Of a stretch of 64,000 nt of DNA, positions 55,001 through 63,260 are shown piece by piece. The stretch comes from Anseranas semipalmata. Its lineage: Eukaryota; Chordata; Aves; Anseriformes; Anseranatidae. Where the stretch lies: assembly GCA_013399115.1 (NCBI GenBank), contig VXAA01004026.1, positions 434,001 to 498,000 of the forward strand. The letters run 5' to 3'. Every line of letters starts with the position of its first letter. The stretch's first letter is position 1. The notes beneath the pieces are model-generated. The model saw only the letters and a program-made list of their open reading frames with translations. It did no database searches and was not told where the DNA came from. Position numbers and translations under genes: made by a program.

Positions 55001-58000
55001 TGGGCTAAGTGAGATGAAATAAACCTAGTAGGCTTATCAAAAAAAAAGGGAAATTTGTTAAAAAGTAGAATCTTAGTTCATGTTCATGTTTTCATACCAG
55101 TAAAGAAGAAGAGGTTTCACTACTTCAGGCTGAATCCGTCTTAAATGCCTTATATTCCACTGCTCTCCACGTAGTAGACCAAGTCTGAGTAACACTTCAG
55201 AAGTGAGGAAATAGACTCCACTGCTCAGTAGATAGAGTTTTTTCATCTTATCAAGTTGCCTTGAGACAACAAAAATAGTCACATAAACGTATCAAATGAT
55301 ATACAGAACTAAGTTCAGTTCATTCTGCTGGTTAAACTGCTGTCATGCAACATATCTAATTGCAAGTGGCAGAAGCCAAAACAATTTTTCCGCACATTAG
55401 AGACAGGTTGTGTATAAGAAAAAAATGTACAGTGCCCTAGGATAGATAATCTGAATCCAGTAGAGCCTTTCACTAAAGTAGTTTGTCATACAGAATGCCC
55501 TACTTGTGATTTTAAGTTCTTTTATTCTTTTTGTCTCTCTATCGCTTTCTGTTTTCCAAATTTATTTCTAACAAAACCTTAATACTTAATTCAGGTGATT
55601 CTGAATACATGTACGCTTTGCTTTATCAGCTTCAGCAGAGTCATTCCTGACTTACCTGTCAGGATACTCATGATTAATTGTGTCTGTTCTACTCAAGCAT
55701 TATTTCTTCTGAAATCTCAAAACCTCCACTGATCTGTGTTACAAGTATAAAAAATAATGGGAATAAGTGTTAAATAATAGGAAATACCTTTGCTGCCTTG
55801 TAGTGTCATTAAGAACTTTTAGTCTTTCAATATCCATCCAGAGCCACCAATACCTCTCACCAAGTGTTCCTTTAATGAACTTCTTGAATCTTTCAAACTC
55901 ATTTCTGTTGCCAGTGTCATAAGTTCTGTGGCTAATACACCAGGCAGCCCTACTGTCTGCCCCACCACTTTCAGAACTCGATCTTGAGCTCATTTCTTCG
56001 GTATCTTGTTCTTTTACATCTCCTGTGGAGTCCAAGACAGTAAATGGAGAAGAACTTTGGGAAAAGAGTGGCTCTGCACTACCACAGGCAAATTCATTAC
56101 TTGCTAACTCATGCATAAACATTTTAGGCTGTTTATGGAATTCCACATCACTCTCAATCTCAGCAGCTGGCTGGTGGGTCAGTTCTGAAATGGATTCCTC
56201 CATTACAAATTGAGTATACGATGGTATGAATTCTTCTGGTGTCTGAAAAGTTGCATTTTCCTGTCCACTCTCTTCTTTTGCTGCGCTTTCCAGTTTCTGG
56301 TCTAGATAAATGCTTAGCTGAGTGTGGGAAGGAGTTTCAGCAATGGCCACAGAAGAACCCTCCTCAGCCTCTCTGGGTCTCTCCCTAATAACACCGGCTT
56401 TTGCTGATGCTGTCCTTGAAGAGGAAAGGAAACTCCATTGGTGATATTCCTTAGACAGGGAACCTGCTTCTGCATTAAATCAGAAAAGATCATTGAATAC
56501 CCTTTTGGTTCAGGACTGTCCTCTTGCACATCAACATTTCCAATGCAACATATTCATATTGCACTGCTGCAGAACAATGAGACCGTGTCGTGCTGCAGCG
56601 CAGGTAACAGTGGAGGTGCTTCTGCTGTTGTTATCTGGCTAGAAACTCAGCCCAATGACTCAGAAATTCATTCCCTATTGAATTCCAGCAGAACAGGAAG
56701 AACTCCCTCTGGAGTCAACTGTCCTGTTTAGTCAGCTGAATATCCCAGATCCTCAGCATTTGTTAAACCACCTTGTTGTGCGGCAGGGCCTGGTTTCTTC
56801 CCTGAGCATTTGCTTGTCATTTGATCAAAGTCACAGTTTGTAGCAGGATTGTTTTCTCTTTAGGCATGAGGAAGCTAGTAAGTGATAACTCTTTGTATAC
56901 TTACATTGATTATTGCAAAGTGTCTAAAATATCGAATGGGCCTCTGTCAGCTGGGTAAAGTCTTGATATACACAGGAGGATGACAAAGCAAATGATTATG
57001 TCAAGCACTATGGAAACATTTAATAACTCTGCAGTCCAGTCTGCCACACAGAAATGGCTACTTTCTGTTTAGAGATGTTTCATAACTAACTAGTTCAGAA
57101 CAGTGACCAGCCCTGTTTGTTTGTTTGTTTGTTTGTTTATCTACACTACCCCAGTCCTCTTTGTGCCCGTGCTGTGAAGCATGCCCTGCCACCCTGGTCT
57201 GCTGAGAAAGAAACCTACTGCTTTAGCTTACTTAAGTACCTTTTCGACTTCTGACAGACTTTCAACAAATCGAATACTTCTGGAACATGTTAGTGGAGAT
57301 GATCTTTAATATACATACTGTTTAGCTAAATTAACGCTGCTATCATTATACAGGTCAGCCCTGTAAAACTGAGCAGAATAACTACAGATATTTTGAACAT
57401 CAACAGAATCTAAGTGAAAGTGAAAAAAAAAGTCATAATTCAACTGTGGCTTTACAATGTCTTCATATAAATCCAGTGTTTAAACTACAGGATAAGCTTC
57501 ATCTTCTGTATTTTCCTAAAGCTGAGAGCTAGGTGTTCGTATTCTATTGTATCACTAAGGCAAATACATGGGTAGATTCAGTCACATTGTCAATGAGAAG
57601 GATGCTACAGCCTCTGAGCAAATCACAGAATCACAGAATTGTTCAGGTTGGAAGACTGTGATAGAAAAGGGCTAAAGCCCCCTGATCCACTACGTACACA
57701 TTTGCAATGTTATCAGCCTGTGTAACCCTCTATGGTAGGCTAGCCAGTAAACGGCAATGGCAGTTAGACGTTCCTTGTGTCACCCTCTGAAGAAGCCAAG
57801 TGTAACCAGTGCTGGCCACTGTCACAGACAGAACCTTGTATTAGGATCATGGCATAGAAATTCCCTTCTCTGCACTTACATAATCTCTGCACTTACATAA
57901 TCATAAATACATATGACAAAATATGTTGACATTAATATAAAAATCAGTGTGATTTAAAATATCTTTTTTATTTTTAAACTATTTCTAATACTATCATTTG

Positions 58001-61000
58001 ACAAAGTATAGCTTCTCAACACAGTTCTATGAGACTGAAACATGAAGAATGATTTCAGAAGAGCTAGGGCAATCAGGGAGAAAGATACACAGCTTTTGAG
58101 TAATCAAAAGCCAAGTGGCTAATGGCTTTGCTCAAGACATCTGTTCATCACCCTGATCCCACTGAAGCAGAGAGCAAGAAATTCAAACCACATTGTTAAA
58201 ACAAATACCTTCAGCTATTGAACTCTTTTTAATTGCAGGCTGTCTCTGAGAATCTTAGCTGATGCCCTTTATTGCTGCTAGCTCTTGATCCCTACCATAG
58301 GTGAATATTGTGCCTAAAAATGGTTTTATGACTGGAAAAATGACAGATTTCCCCATGAAAGAAGCATGAAGAGCAATAAGTACATGTAAAATGAAGGTCT
58401 ATGTTATAAAACACAGCTTTCAGTGAGAAGATAAAAGATATTCATCAAGGCAAAATGCTGTTGACTACAGGACAGCAAAAGAAAAGGAGAGAGAGGTTTT
58501 CCATAGATCTGTGCTCAGTCCACTGCAATACAGAACTATGCTACATTATGGCACTCTGCAAGAATGGTGTACTTGTGACCTCTCTGCTCAAAGCACTGCA
58601 AAAATTACTGGTAGAGTCAGGAGCTGCAAACAAGTGCAACTCGAATAACCTCATTAATAATCCATAACAAGTGCAACTTGAATAACTTAATTAATAATCC
58701 ATAAATCAGCAATATGTTTCCTGAGATAATCCTCATGGGTCTGGGGAAGAAGACAGACTTCTGGAATTACCATGTCTCCTATTTTCCATTCAGCCTTTTG
58801 ACTCCAAGGTCCCAGCAGTACAAGTCTCAAGGTGGAATGGCTGTTTTTTCCTCTGAGAATGGGGAGAGAGAGAATTCCTAACATCTCTGTCTACATTCTC
58901 TAAGATTCATAAAAACTAGCAGCCAGAAGGCCTTAAGTGCCCAACATAAATAACCTAAGATGGCTGTAGCACAAATCATGTATTATCAAATACCCAAAGA
59001 ATCCAGACAAGAAAGTCTTTCAAATCATCTCAAAAACAAACAAACAAACAAACAAACACAAAAACTTAGCTGAAACTTAAAAACATCTGTGAGACACAAA
59101 TATGTAAGAAAAGAGGCTTCTACTATCACAAAATTACTTGGTTACTAGCTCAAATTTTCGTTTAATGTTGTGGCTAGCGAAAGAAACAAACCCATTTTTT
59201 TCCCCCATCTGAAGCCTGAGACACCATGCGATACTTAGGAAGTAGTAAGTGGAGTTAGTAGCAATTCCTTAGAGTGCCTTCTATTTCCACCTTGTCGGAC
59301 TTCTGTTATAAATACTATGGCTGAGCCCCTGTTACTTACCTAGGAGGCTAGCTTTGTCACTTAATGAATCATCTCTTTCATGCAGCCCAAGAAAATGTTG
59401 AATATCTTGAATTTGACTAGAAGCTACAGGACGCATAAATGAATCTGTAGTTTTCATGGATTCACTTCCTTTTGCTAATGTAAACCAATCCTTTGTCTGA
59501 GAAACCGTAGCCTATGAAAAGATATGTCATAGAATAATTCAGCTTTATTTATTGCAGTGTTTCTGAGAGCAGAGGGCTTACTGTCTGTAGTCATTTTGTG
59601 CAGTCTATTTGTATACATTTCTATAACAATAGTTACCAGTGAAAAGAGCTGTGTGACAGTAGCTGAGCATACTTGTAACACAGCAGTGCTTCTGTTTAAG
59701 CTGTATTATGACCCATCAACCTTCTTCTATAGTACAAAGAGCTTTAAAAAGAAGGGATATTCAGAGAATCAGTTGTTCAATTAGGTTGGGACCTCAGTTA
59801 CAATAATTTAACCCAATGCATTCAATCTAGCTCAATATTGCACCCACGAAACGTTTATTTTACCTGGCCAAGCGATACATAGAACCTCTTCATAGTGAAC
59901 GAAGCATCATCCTCCTCAGGAGAGGGAGGACTTGGGTCTTTCTTCCTTATCCAGGGATAGTAGTTACCATCTATAATGAAATTAATGCCAGTCTGGCTCC
60001 ATTCTACTTGTGATATCAACTTAGCTAGCCTGAAATTAAATGTTCAGACAAGAAAATAGTTAATCTTAGCTTTTAGTAAGAGAAACAATTGATTTTTCCC
60101 TAGAATAGGCAATAAAAAACATGATCACTCTAAAAATAAATTGCCACAGGGAACTTCATGTTCTACTTTATTAATTCACCACTCGCCTGTTGTCACATAT
60201 GTAAACACCAGTACTGCCATCCCATAGTCCACCAGCTTTACAGATGGTGGCCTGCTTTACATTATAAATCTCTACCAGCAAAATTGATTTCTGTCAGGAT
60301 GATCTTCCATATATTCATACAGCTCCAAATCCTGCCAAGAAACACTTGAACATATTGTTTGCTAAAATGGAACTACTTCCCCAGACTGCAGAAACCTTGT
60401 ATAAGTACCAGACATTACATTTCCTGTTCTTGACGCAAGCAATCTGCCAGCAGCAATGCCACAGCACTGCTCATACTCATTGAGTTTTCAGATGATAACA
60501 AGACAGCAGGTGCTACCATGTTCAGCTGGCTGCTCTATAAGGACATCATAGTACTGAAGAGCACTCCAGTGCTACCTTGTGATAGTGTGAACCTTGCAAT
60601 GTCCAGAAAAGGGCAATCTTAGAACCACATGACCAATGAGGATGCTTTCGGCTCAAGAACTGTGGAAGAGCTTACTTGGTTAAGTTAGATAACAGCACAA
60701 AACCAACCAAGGTGCATGTGAAGGGAAGAAGATGCTTATGCCTTAGCCTATGACCATGAGCTGATGCCCATTTTTGTTTGTCCTCACTACTTGAGGGCAA
60801 AAGGATTTCGCTCTGGGTTGGGTACTTTGTGGTGATTTCACACTGAAGGGCGGATAAGCTTCATCATGCTGCTCTCTCACTCCTCTTCCTCGAAAAAACA
60901 GGAAGAGAAAATATGGTGAAAAAAGGCTCATGGGTTGAGATAAGGACAGGGAGATCACTCACCAACTACCGTCACAGGCAAAACAGGCTCAGCATAGGGA

Positions 61001-63260
61001 GACTAATCTAATTTATTGCATATTGATAACAGACTAGAGCAGTGAGAACTAAAAGTGAACTAAAATCACCTTCTCCCCCACTCTCCCACCTTCTTCTTCC
61101 TCCTCCCCCCAGGCAGCACAGGGTCATGGGGAATGGGGGCTGCCGTCAGTCCCTAACGCTGCGTCTCCGCTGCTCCTTCACAGTCACTCTCTGCCCCTGC
61201 TCCAGCGTGGGGTCCCTCCCACGGAATGCCGTCCTTCCCGAGCTGATCCTGCATGGGCTTCCCACAGGCTGCAGCTCTTCCAGAACTGCTCCCATATGGG
61301 TCCGTACCACGGGGCCCATCCCTCAGGANNNNNNNNNNNNNNNNNNNNNNNNNNNNNNNNNNNNNNNNNNNNNNNNNNNNNNNNNNNNNNNNNNNNNNNN
61401 NNNNNNNNNNNNNNNNNNNNNNNNNNNNNNNNNNNNNNNNNNNNNNNNNNNNNNNNNNNNNNNNNNNNNNNNNNNNNNNNNNNNNNNNNNNNNNNNNNNN
61501 NNNNNNNNNNNNNNNNNNNNNNNNNNNNNNNNNNNNNNNNNNNNNNNNNNNNNNNNNNNNNNNNNNNNNNNNNNNNNNNNNNNTTGGAGCCGGCTGGAGC
61601 TGGCTCTGATCTGACATGGGGCAGCTGCTGGGCTCTGCTCACAGAGGCCACCCCTGTAGCCCCCTGCTACCAAACCCTTTTCACAAAAGCCTAGTACATA
61701 CCTTTATCTTATCTTCATCTTTAAACACAAGCTTCCAATTTATCACCTCAGCTTATCTTGATCCTGATTCAGGAAAGCAATTTAAAGCACTTATATCTAT
61801 AGAAATTAGGCACATGTATGTACAGACTGGGGGACGAAAGGCTGGAGAGGTCTAGAGGGCAAGACATATGAGGAGCGGCTGAGGTCTCTTGGATTGTTTA
61901 GCCTAGAGAAGAGGAGACTGAGGGGAGGCCTCATGGCGGCCTGCAGCTTCCTCACGAGGGGAGCGGAGGGGCAGGCGGTGATCTCTGCTCTCTGGTGACA
62001 GCGACAGGACCCGAGGGAACGGCATGGAGCTGTGACAGGGGGGGGTCAGGATGGGTGTTAGGAAAAGGTTCTTCACTGAGAGGGTGGTTGCGCACTGGAA
62101 CAGGCTCCCCAGGGCAGTGGTCACAGCACCAAGCCTGCTCGGGTTCAAGAAGCATTTGGACAATGCTGTCAGACATAGGGTCTGATTTTTGGGTGGTCCT
62201 GTGTGGAGCCAGGAGATGGACTCGATGATCCATGTGGATCCATATGATTCTGAGCTAGTTTTATATAATTCTCTTGTGTAATTCTGCTTCATCAAAAAAA
62301 TAATTTGGTATTGCACAAGATCAATTTTTTAATGTTTCACAATGCCCAGATACCTGTATCATAAAGCAGGCTTCTACTAAAGGTAAAATGCAGCACTTTT
62401 TAATGGTTTTCTTATTCTTTGCAGTTTCCCCCTTGAATTTAAGTGCAGTCTTCAGGGTATTGAAAGTTAAAAATATTTTGATTCTTTTCATGTAGAAGTC
62501 AGTACCCCGGTAACGACTTTTTCATGACAATTAACAAACATGAGTTTTGTAAACCATAATGCCAGGCTGTTTCTCCTTTTAGGATCCCTAAGACATAGTA
62601 CAATTATCAGCCTCTAGACACAACATCAAGGGCTGTAGAGACAGATCCTTCCAAAAAGCAAACCAAACCTCCTGAACATTAGAAAGAAGGCTGAAAGGAC
62701 ATCTGGAAAAATACAGCAAGTGTATAACTGGAAATCATCCAACTACGCCATCGCATCCCACAGAGAACCTTAAGTCTGACAGTAGACCCAAAGATACAAA
62801 ACAAATAATTGAAATAAAAAGGACTGTCTGTCTTTTTAAAATAGGTTTCATGGATTCATCCCTTTCACTCATATGGCTATATATTGATCAGAGAGAAATG
62901 TATTGCTACCATGATATCTCTGTGAAAGAAGGATTCAGAAATCACTGAACACCTACTGTCTCTGTAGTGGTATAATATACTATGTAATCGTGGTCAAGGA
63001 TAATTACAGAAAAACGAGTGAAAAAAGTCACCGATTTTAATTTATCCAGGTCACTAAAATGCTAAAAGACAAAAGTTGGGAGAAAACATACTAAGTGTAC
63101 TGTCAAGATTAGTTAAAGAAGAAAGATAAATGTACAAATTTAAAACTGAGAGACAGCATAAAAGACTGAAATACCTGTACTCAAAGTAGCAGTCACTTTC
63201 TAGAAAAGCTGGAAGTCTTTCTTTCTTAATCCACCCAATTGCTTGTTCTCGATCAAGACA
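18878..63260 (-). CDS. RGS22: Regulator of G-protein signaling 22, 22 exons, N terminus outside window
   Basis: Twenty-two exons from 63260 to 18964 join with matching phases and no internal stop, giving about 1,200 residues; human RGS22 is about 1,260. Helical RGS-type modules appear in order. An N-terminal one covers the first two exons ([20 protein letters not shown]). An atypical one has [17 protein letters not shown]. Another has [19 protein letters not shown] with [12 protein letters not shown]. Another has [14 protein letters not shown] with [14 protein letters not shown]. The last has [23 protein letters not shown] domains bind active G-alpha subunits and usually speed GTP hydrolysis. 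Mammalian RGS22 is reported as testis-rich and as binding Galpha12/13/11. The name rests on overall architecture, length and the COX6C neighbourhood. The first exon(s), including the start codon, lie beyond 64000, and the exact C terminus is uncertain. Confidence 0.92.
19640..19742 (-). CDS. RGS22: RGS22 exon (C-terminal helix)
   Basis: 103 bp; enters in phase 0 and leaves in phase 1; acceptor TGATTCTTGCAG, donor GTTGTT (weak). It encodes [20 protein letters not shown] and MQEDLEKN, a probable coiled helix, then SSSFFT. Confidence 0.88.
21227..21266. repeat. (GGAA)n-rich microsatellite
   Basis: An imperfect run of GGAA/GAAG units lies in the RGS22 intron just left of the exon at 21424. Confidence 0.85.
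21424..21531 (-). CDS. RGS22: RGS22 exon (C-terminal tail)
   Basis: 108 bp; phase 0 at both ends; acceptor TTATTATTGGCAG, donor GTGAAT. It encodes [20 protein letters not shown] and [17 protein letters not shown] recognise no domain here. Confidence 0.88.
22130..22365 (-). mobile_element. Ancient MIR-type SINE relic
   Basis: The plus strand reads like antisense MIR. In order it has CATCCTCATGAGGCAAGTAA, GCAAATGAGAAAGTGAGA, GAGGTCAAATGGTTTCCCAA followed by AGTCACTCAGAAAC, and ends near CTTGCTCCCAG. The order of blocks matches the MIR core and its flank. Divergence is high and the borders approximate. Confidence 0.55.
24050..24250 (+). mobile_element. Ancient MIR-type SINE relic
   Basis: It reads as sense MIR: TTGCTGTGTGGCCTTGAGTA, CACTTCACTGGTCCTCAGTT, then TCTAAAAAGAGGATAACAAT and a decayed 3' part with TATGTAAAGGTCTTTTAATG. 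The block order fits the MIR core. The plus orientation is antisense to RGS22. Confidence 0.6.
25067..25228 (-). CDS. RGS22: RGS22 exon, end of last RGS domain and Lys-rich tail
   Basis: 162 bp; phase 0 at both ends; acceptor CTTTCTGCACAG, donor GTGAGA. It encodes [40 protein letters not shown] and [10 protein letters not shown]. It closes the RGS fold and starts a very basic segment. Confidence 0.94.
26757..26936 (-). CDS. RGS22: RGS22 exon, C-terminal RGS domain
   Basis: 180 bp; phase 0 at both ends; acceptor TTCATCTTTCAG, donor GTAAGA. It encodes [40 protein letters not shown] and [12 protein letters not shown]. This is the middle of the last RGS module. Confidence 0.95.
28898..28919. other. 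Short perfect inverted repeat (8-bp stem, 6-nt loop)
   Basis: GAAGCCGA and TCGGCTTC flank GTAGCT, inside the intron 26937-29861. It could form a small hairpin; no function is implied. Confidence 0.6.
29862..30023 (-). CDS. RGS22: RGS22 exon, start of C-terminal RGS domain
   Basis: 162 bp; phase 0 at both ends; acceptor TTCTTTTGACAG, donor GTACGG. It encodes [20 protein letters not shown], then [20 protein letters not shown] and WQEVQKYK. The [16 protein letters not shown] motif is a clear RGS core. Confidence 0.95.
30188..30231. repeat. Pyrimidine tract (TTTC/T-rich)
   Basis: A TTTCTTTCTTTCC tract followed by a long T run, about 165 bp upstream of the RGS22 exon at 30023 on the transcribed strand. 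Confidence 0.85.
32041..32103 (-). CDS. RGS22: RGS22 short exon before a probable GC-AG intron
   Basis: 63 bp; phase 0 at both ends; acceptor TTCAACCGTAG. It encodes [20 protein letters not shown] plus K. The donor appears to be AAG|GCAAGT, the classic consensus of GC-AG introns. An alternative GT donor (GTGAGG after 31948, also phase 0) would lengthen the exon by 31 codons. Confidence 0.8.
33927..34085 (-). CDS. RGS22: RGS22 exon, end of RGS domain
   Basis: 159 bp; phase 0 at both ends; donor GTAATT. It encodes [20 protein letters not shown] and [20 protein letters not shown]. Two AG sites compete. Only the upstream one (GATTGCTTAG, ending at 34086) keeps the frame after the previous phase-0 exon; the one 13 nt later would shift it. 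Confidence 0.88.
34706..34868 (-). CDS. RGS22: RGS22 exon, RGS domain core
   Basis: 163 bp; enters in phase 2 and leaves in phase 0; acceptor TTTGTTTGTAG, donor GTACCA. It encodes [20 protein letters not shown], then a Lys/Glu-rich helix and [20 protein letters not shown]. The CW.D.EQFR motif corresponds to the FW.D core of RGS domains. The frame stays open past the donor, but the phase of the next exon supports splicing. Confidence 0.92.
36253..36448. mobile_element. hAT-type MITE with terminal inverted repeats
   Basis: The left end TGGTGGTCTCCAAA and the right end TTTGGAGACCACTG are inverted repeats (12 of 14 positions pair). The 8-bp flanks GTGTAGAC (36245-36252) and ATTTAGAC (36449-36456) agree at 6 of 8 positions, as expected of a decayed 8-bp hAT target duplication with a TCTAGA-like core. 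The element is only 196 bp with no transposase, so it is a non-autonomous copy. It lies in the RGS22 intron 34869-37496. Confidence 0.8.
37497..37663 (-). CDS. RGS22: RGS22 exon, start of the next RGS domain
   Basis: 167 bp; enters in phase 0 and leaves in phase 2; acceptor TTCTTCCCTCAG, donor GTATGT. It encodes [20 protein letters not shown] and [20 protein letters not shown] plus ERSAG. The LEQFWVFL stretch marks the early RGS helices. Confidence 0.93.
38193..38285 (-). CDS. RGS22: RGS22 exon
   Basis: 93 bp; phase 0 at both ends; acceptor TTATTTTTATTAG, donor GTAAGA. It encodes [20 protein letters not shown] and [11 protein letters not shown], a charged helix linking two RGS modules. Confidence 0.93.
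38610..38669 (-). other. Possible cryptic or alternative in-frame cassette exon of RGS22
   Basis: A 60-bp open segment is bounded by the acceptor GTGGTAGTTTTCAG and the perfect donor CAG|GTAAGT. It lies between two phase-0 exons, and inclusion would add 20 residues ([14 protein letters not shown] and on) without a frame break. It does not resemble RGS sequence, and the join without it reads smoothly, so it is not in my main model. Confidence 0.3.
40430..41330 (+). mobile_element. Ancient CR1/L3 LINE relic (about 0.9 kb)
   Basis: It is colinear with the 3' part of the CR1/L3 reverse-transcriptase region. In order it has AAACATATTCAGAAATTATC, CTGGAAAAGGTGGTGAGCAA, AGAGATCTTGGAATCATTGC, ACATCCACTCAAAATTCACC, GGAACAATTAGGAAAGGAAC and GGGGTTTGAAAACAAACCAA. 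The frames are full of stops. It lies antisense within the RGS22 intron 38286-41890. This copy is much older than the young avian CR1 type at 61.8 kb. Confidence 0.8.
41891..42085 (-). CDS. RGS22: RGS22 exon, end of RGS domain
   Basis: 195 bp; phase 0 at both ends; acceptor TTTTATTGTAG, donor GTAATG. It encodes [20 protein letters not shown], then [20 protein letters not shown] and [15 protein letters not shown]. It ends the RGS domain; [15 protein letters not shown] lies where the last helices sit. The following intron contains an ancient LINE relic. Confidence 0.94.
43521..43564. repeat. Perfect 22-bp tandem duplication
   Basis: The unit ACAAGAAACCTGTAAATTGA plus TG occurs twice head to tail with no mismatch, in the RGS22 intron 42086-47913. 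Confidence 0.95.
46267..46305. repeat. A-run followed by (GAA)n
   Basis: An interrupted poly(A) run of about 25 bases is followed by five GAA units. It may be the tail of a retroposed sequence; no body is recognisable. Confidence 0.8.
47844..47893. repeat. Imperfect 25-bp tandem duplication
   Basis: GAACAAAAGTATTTGTGAAG and GAACAAATGTATTTGTGAAG begin two adjacent 25-bp units, ending 21 nt from the donor end of the RGS22 exon at 47914. Confidence 0.9.
47914..48015 (-). CDS. RGS22: RGS22 exon, RGS domain core
   Basis: 102 bp; phase 0 at both ends; donor GTAAGT. It encodes [20 protein letters not shown] and [10 protein letters not shown]. The FW.D.Q.Y motif is the RGS core signature. Confidence 0.94.
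49586..49711 (-). CDS. RGS22: RGS22 exon, first half of a canonical RGS domain
   Basis: 126 bp; phase 0 at both ends; donor GTATGA. It encodes [20 protein letters not shown] and [20 protein letters not shown]. The spacing of hydrophobic residues and the [12 protein letters not shown] motif match the early helices of RGS domains, in which FxxFL-like residues precede a FWxD motif. Confidence 0.94.
51585..51690 (-). CDS. RGS22: RGS22 exon
   Basis: 106 bp; acceptor TTGTCGATTCAG, donor GTAAGT. It enters in phase 2 and leaves in phase 0. It encodes [20 protein letters not shown] and [15 protein letters not shown]. It immediately precedes an RGS domain. Confidence 0.92.
52214..52353 (-). CDS. RGS22: RGS22 exon (Ser/Thr-rich linker)
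   Basis: 140 bp; acceptor CTGTCTTTTAG, donor GTAAGC. It enters in phase 0 and leaves in phase 2. The peptide is Ser/Thr-rich ([19 protein letters not shown] and on to [14 protein letters not shown]), suggesting a disordered region with possible phosphorylation sites. Confidence 0.88.
54004..54184 (-). CDS. RGS22: RGS22 exon
   Basis: 181 bp; acceptor TTTCTTTAG, donor GTAGGT. It enters in phase 2 and leaves in phase 0. It encodes [20 protein letters not shown], then a proline-rich tail ([16 protein letters not shown]). A CCT/proline-rich linker follows the module. Confidence 0.92.
55098..55259 (-). CDS. RGS22: RGS22 exon
   Basis: 162 bp; acceptor TTGTTGTCTCAAG, donor GTATGA. It enters and leaves in phase 2. 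It encodes [37 protein letters not shown] and KPLLLYW. It continues the helical RGS-like module begun in the previous exon. Confidence 0.93.
55788..56469 (-). CDS. RGS22: RGS22 large exon (acidic linker plus start of RGS-like module)
   Basis: 682 bp, the largest exon; donor GTATTT. It enters in phase 1 and leaves in phase 2. The first two thirds encode a Ser/Glu-rich, probably disordered linker ([13 protein letters not shown], then [17 protein letters not shown]). The 3' third begins a folded module with [19 protein letters not shown] and [16 protein letters not shown]. The acceptor after TTTTCTGATTTAATGCAG is the first that avoids an upstream in-frame TGA. A second AG six bases on would remove two residues in frame. 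Confidence 0.85.
57115..57139. repeat. (GTTT)n microsatellite
   Basis: Six tandem GTTT units in an RGS22 intron. Confidence 0.9.
57621..57700 (-). mobile_element. CR1 LINE 3' end fragment
   Basis: The plus strand reads AATCACAGAATCACAGAATT, then GTTCAGGTTGGAAGAC. This is the reverse complement of the CR1 3' end with its octamer tail. Only the terminal part is recognisable. Confidence 0.75.
57868..57901. repeat. Perfect 17-bp tandem duplication
   Basis: CTCTGCACTTACATAAT occurs twice in direct succession. Confidence 0.95.
58631..58704. repeat. 37-bp tandem duplication, three mismatches
   Basis: Two 37-bp units, each starting CAAGTGCAACT and ending AATAATCCATAA, lie head to tail in an RGS22 intron. 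The second differs from the first at three positions. Confidence 0.92.
59034..59060. repeat. (AAAC)n microsatellite
   Basis: About six tandem AAAC units. Confidence 0.9.
59340..59511 (-). CDS. RGS22: RGS22 exon
   Basis: 172 bp; acceptor TCTTTTCATAG, strong donor GTAAGT. It enters in phase 0 and leaves in phase 1. It encodes [18 protein letters not shown] and on to [14 protein letters not shown]. It is mostly polar linker sequence. Confidence 0.9.
59864..60029 (-). CDS. RGS22: RGS22 exon
   Basis: 166 bp; acceptor TTTAATTTCAG, donor GTAAAA. It enters in phase 2 and leaves in phase 0. It encodes [20 protein letters not shown], then a [10 protein letters not shown] acidic/proline turn and [12 protein letters not shown]. 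It continues the N-terminal module. Confidence 0.92.
60828..61698 (-). mobile_element. Second solo LTR of the same ERV family (part in assembly gap)
   Basis: It starts TGTGGTGATTTCAC and ends CCTAGTACA. It shares blocks with the LTR at 16709 (GATAAGGACAGGGAGA-type stretch, CTAATTTATTGC, ACAGAGGCCACC with a nearby CTACCAAA). The flanks TACTT (60823-60827) and TACCT (61699-61703) match at 4 of 5 bases, a decayed 5-bp duplication. The minus strand carries AATAAA (61012-61017), so the LTR sense is minus, the same as RGS22. There is no internal retroviral gene. Bases 61329-61583 are unknown. Confidence 0.8.
61329..61583. other. Assembly gap (255 N) inside the LTR
   Basis: The run of N falls in the GC-rich, internally repetitive middle of the LTR, a typical place for assembly failure. 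Frames across it are not real genes. Confidence 1.
61834..62256 (+). mobile_element. CR1 LINE fragment (avian type)
   Basis: It contains TGAGGAGCGGCTGAGGTCTC, AGAAGAGGAGACTGAGGGGA with GGCCTCATGGCGGCCTGCAG, GTTCTTCACTGAGAGGGTGG, ACTGGAACAGGCTCCCCAGG and TGGACTCGATGATCC. This is the well-known 3' region of young avian CR1. It is truncated at the 5' end, and the terminal octamer repeat is decayed. It lies in the RGS22 intron, antisense to the gene. Confidence 0.93.
63175..63260 (-). CDS. RGS22: RGS22 exon (first visible)
   Basis: The acceptor is CTTTTTTAATAG and the donor GTATTT. The exon is 86 bp, begins in phase 0 at TGT (Cys) and leaves phase 2. It encodes [20 protein letters not shown] and on to FEYR, the start of the N-terminal RGS-like module. 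No earlier exon is visible before the window edge. Confidence 0.9.

Larger units (their letters stand above)
19075..63174 (-). other. RGS22 introns
   Basis: Twenty-one introns separate the exons. The largest are 42086-47913 (5.8 kb) and 56470-59339 (2.9 kb). All but one have GT-AG ends as I read them. Contents that I can name are listed separately (SINE, LINE, MITE, LTR, small tandem repeats). Outside these I see only AT-rich sequence, short homopolymers and chance frames. I see no snoRNA, tRNA or miRNA that I could support. Confidence 0.6.

Noticed and set aside
61042..61694. Several open frames around 61.0-61.7 kb
   Set aside because: They cross the 255-bp gap and lie within the ERV LTR; there is no coding evidence.
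61903..62316. 137-codon minus-strand frame
   Set aside because: It is the antisense strand of a CR1 LINE fragment.
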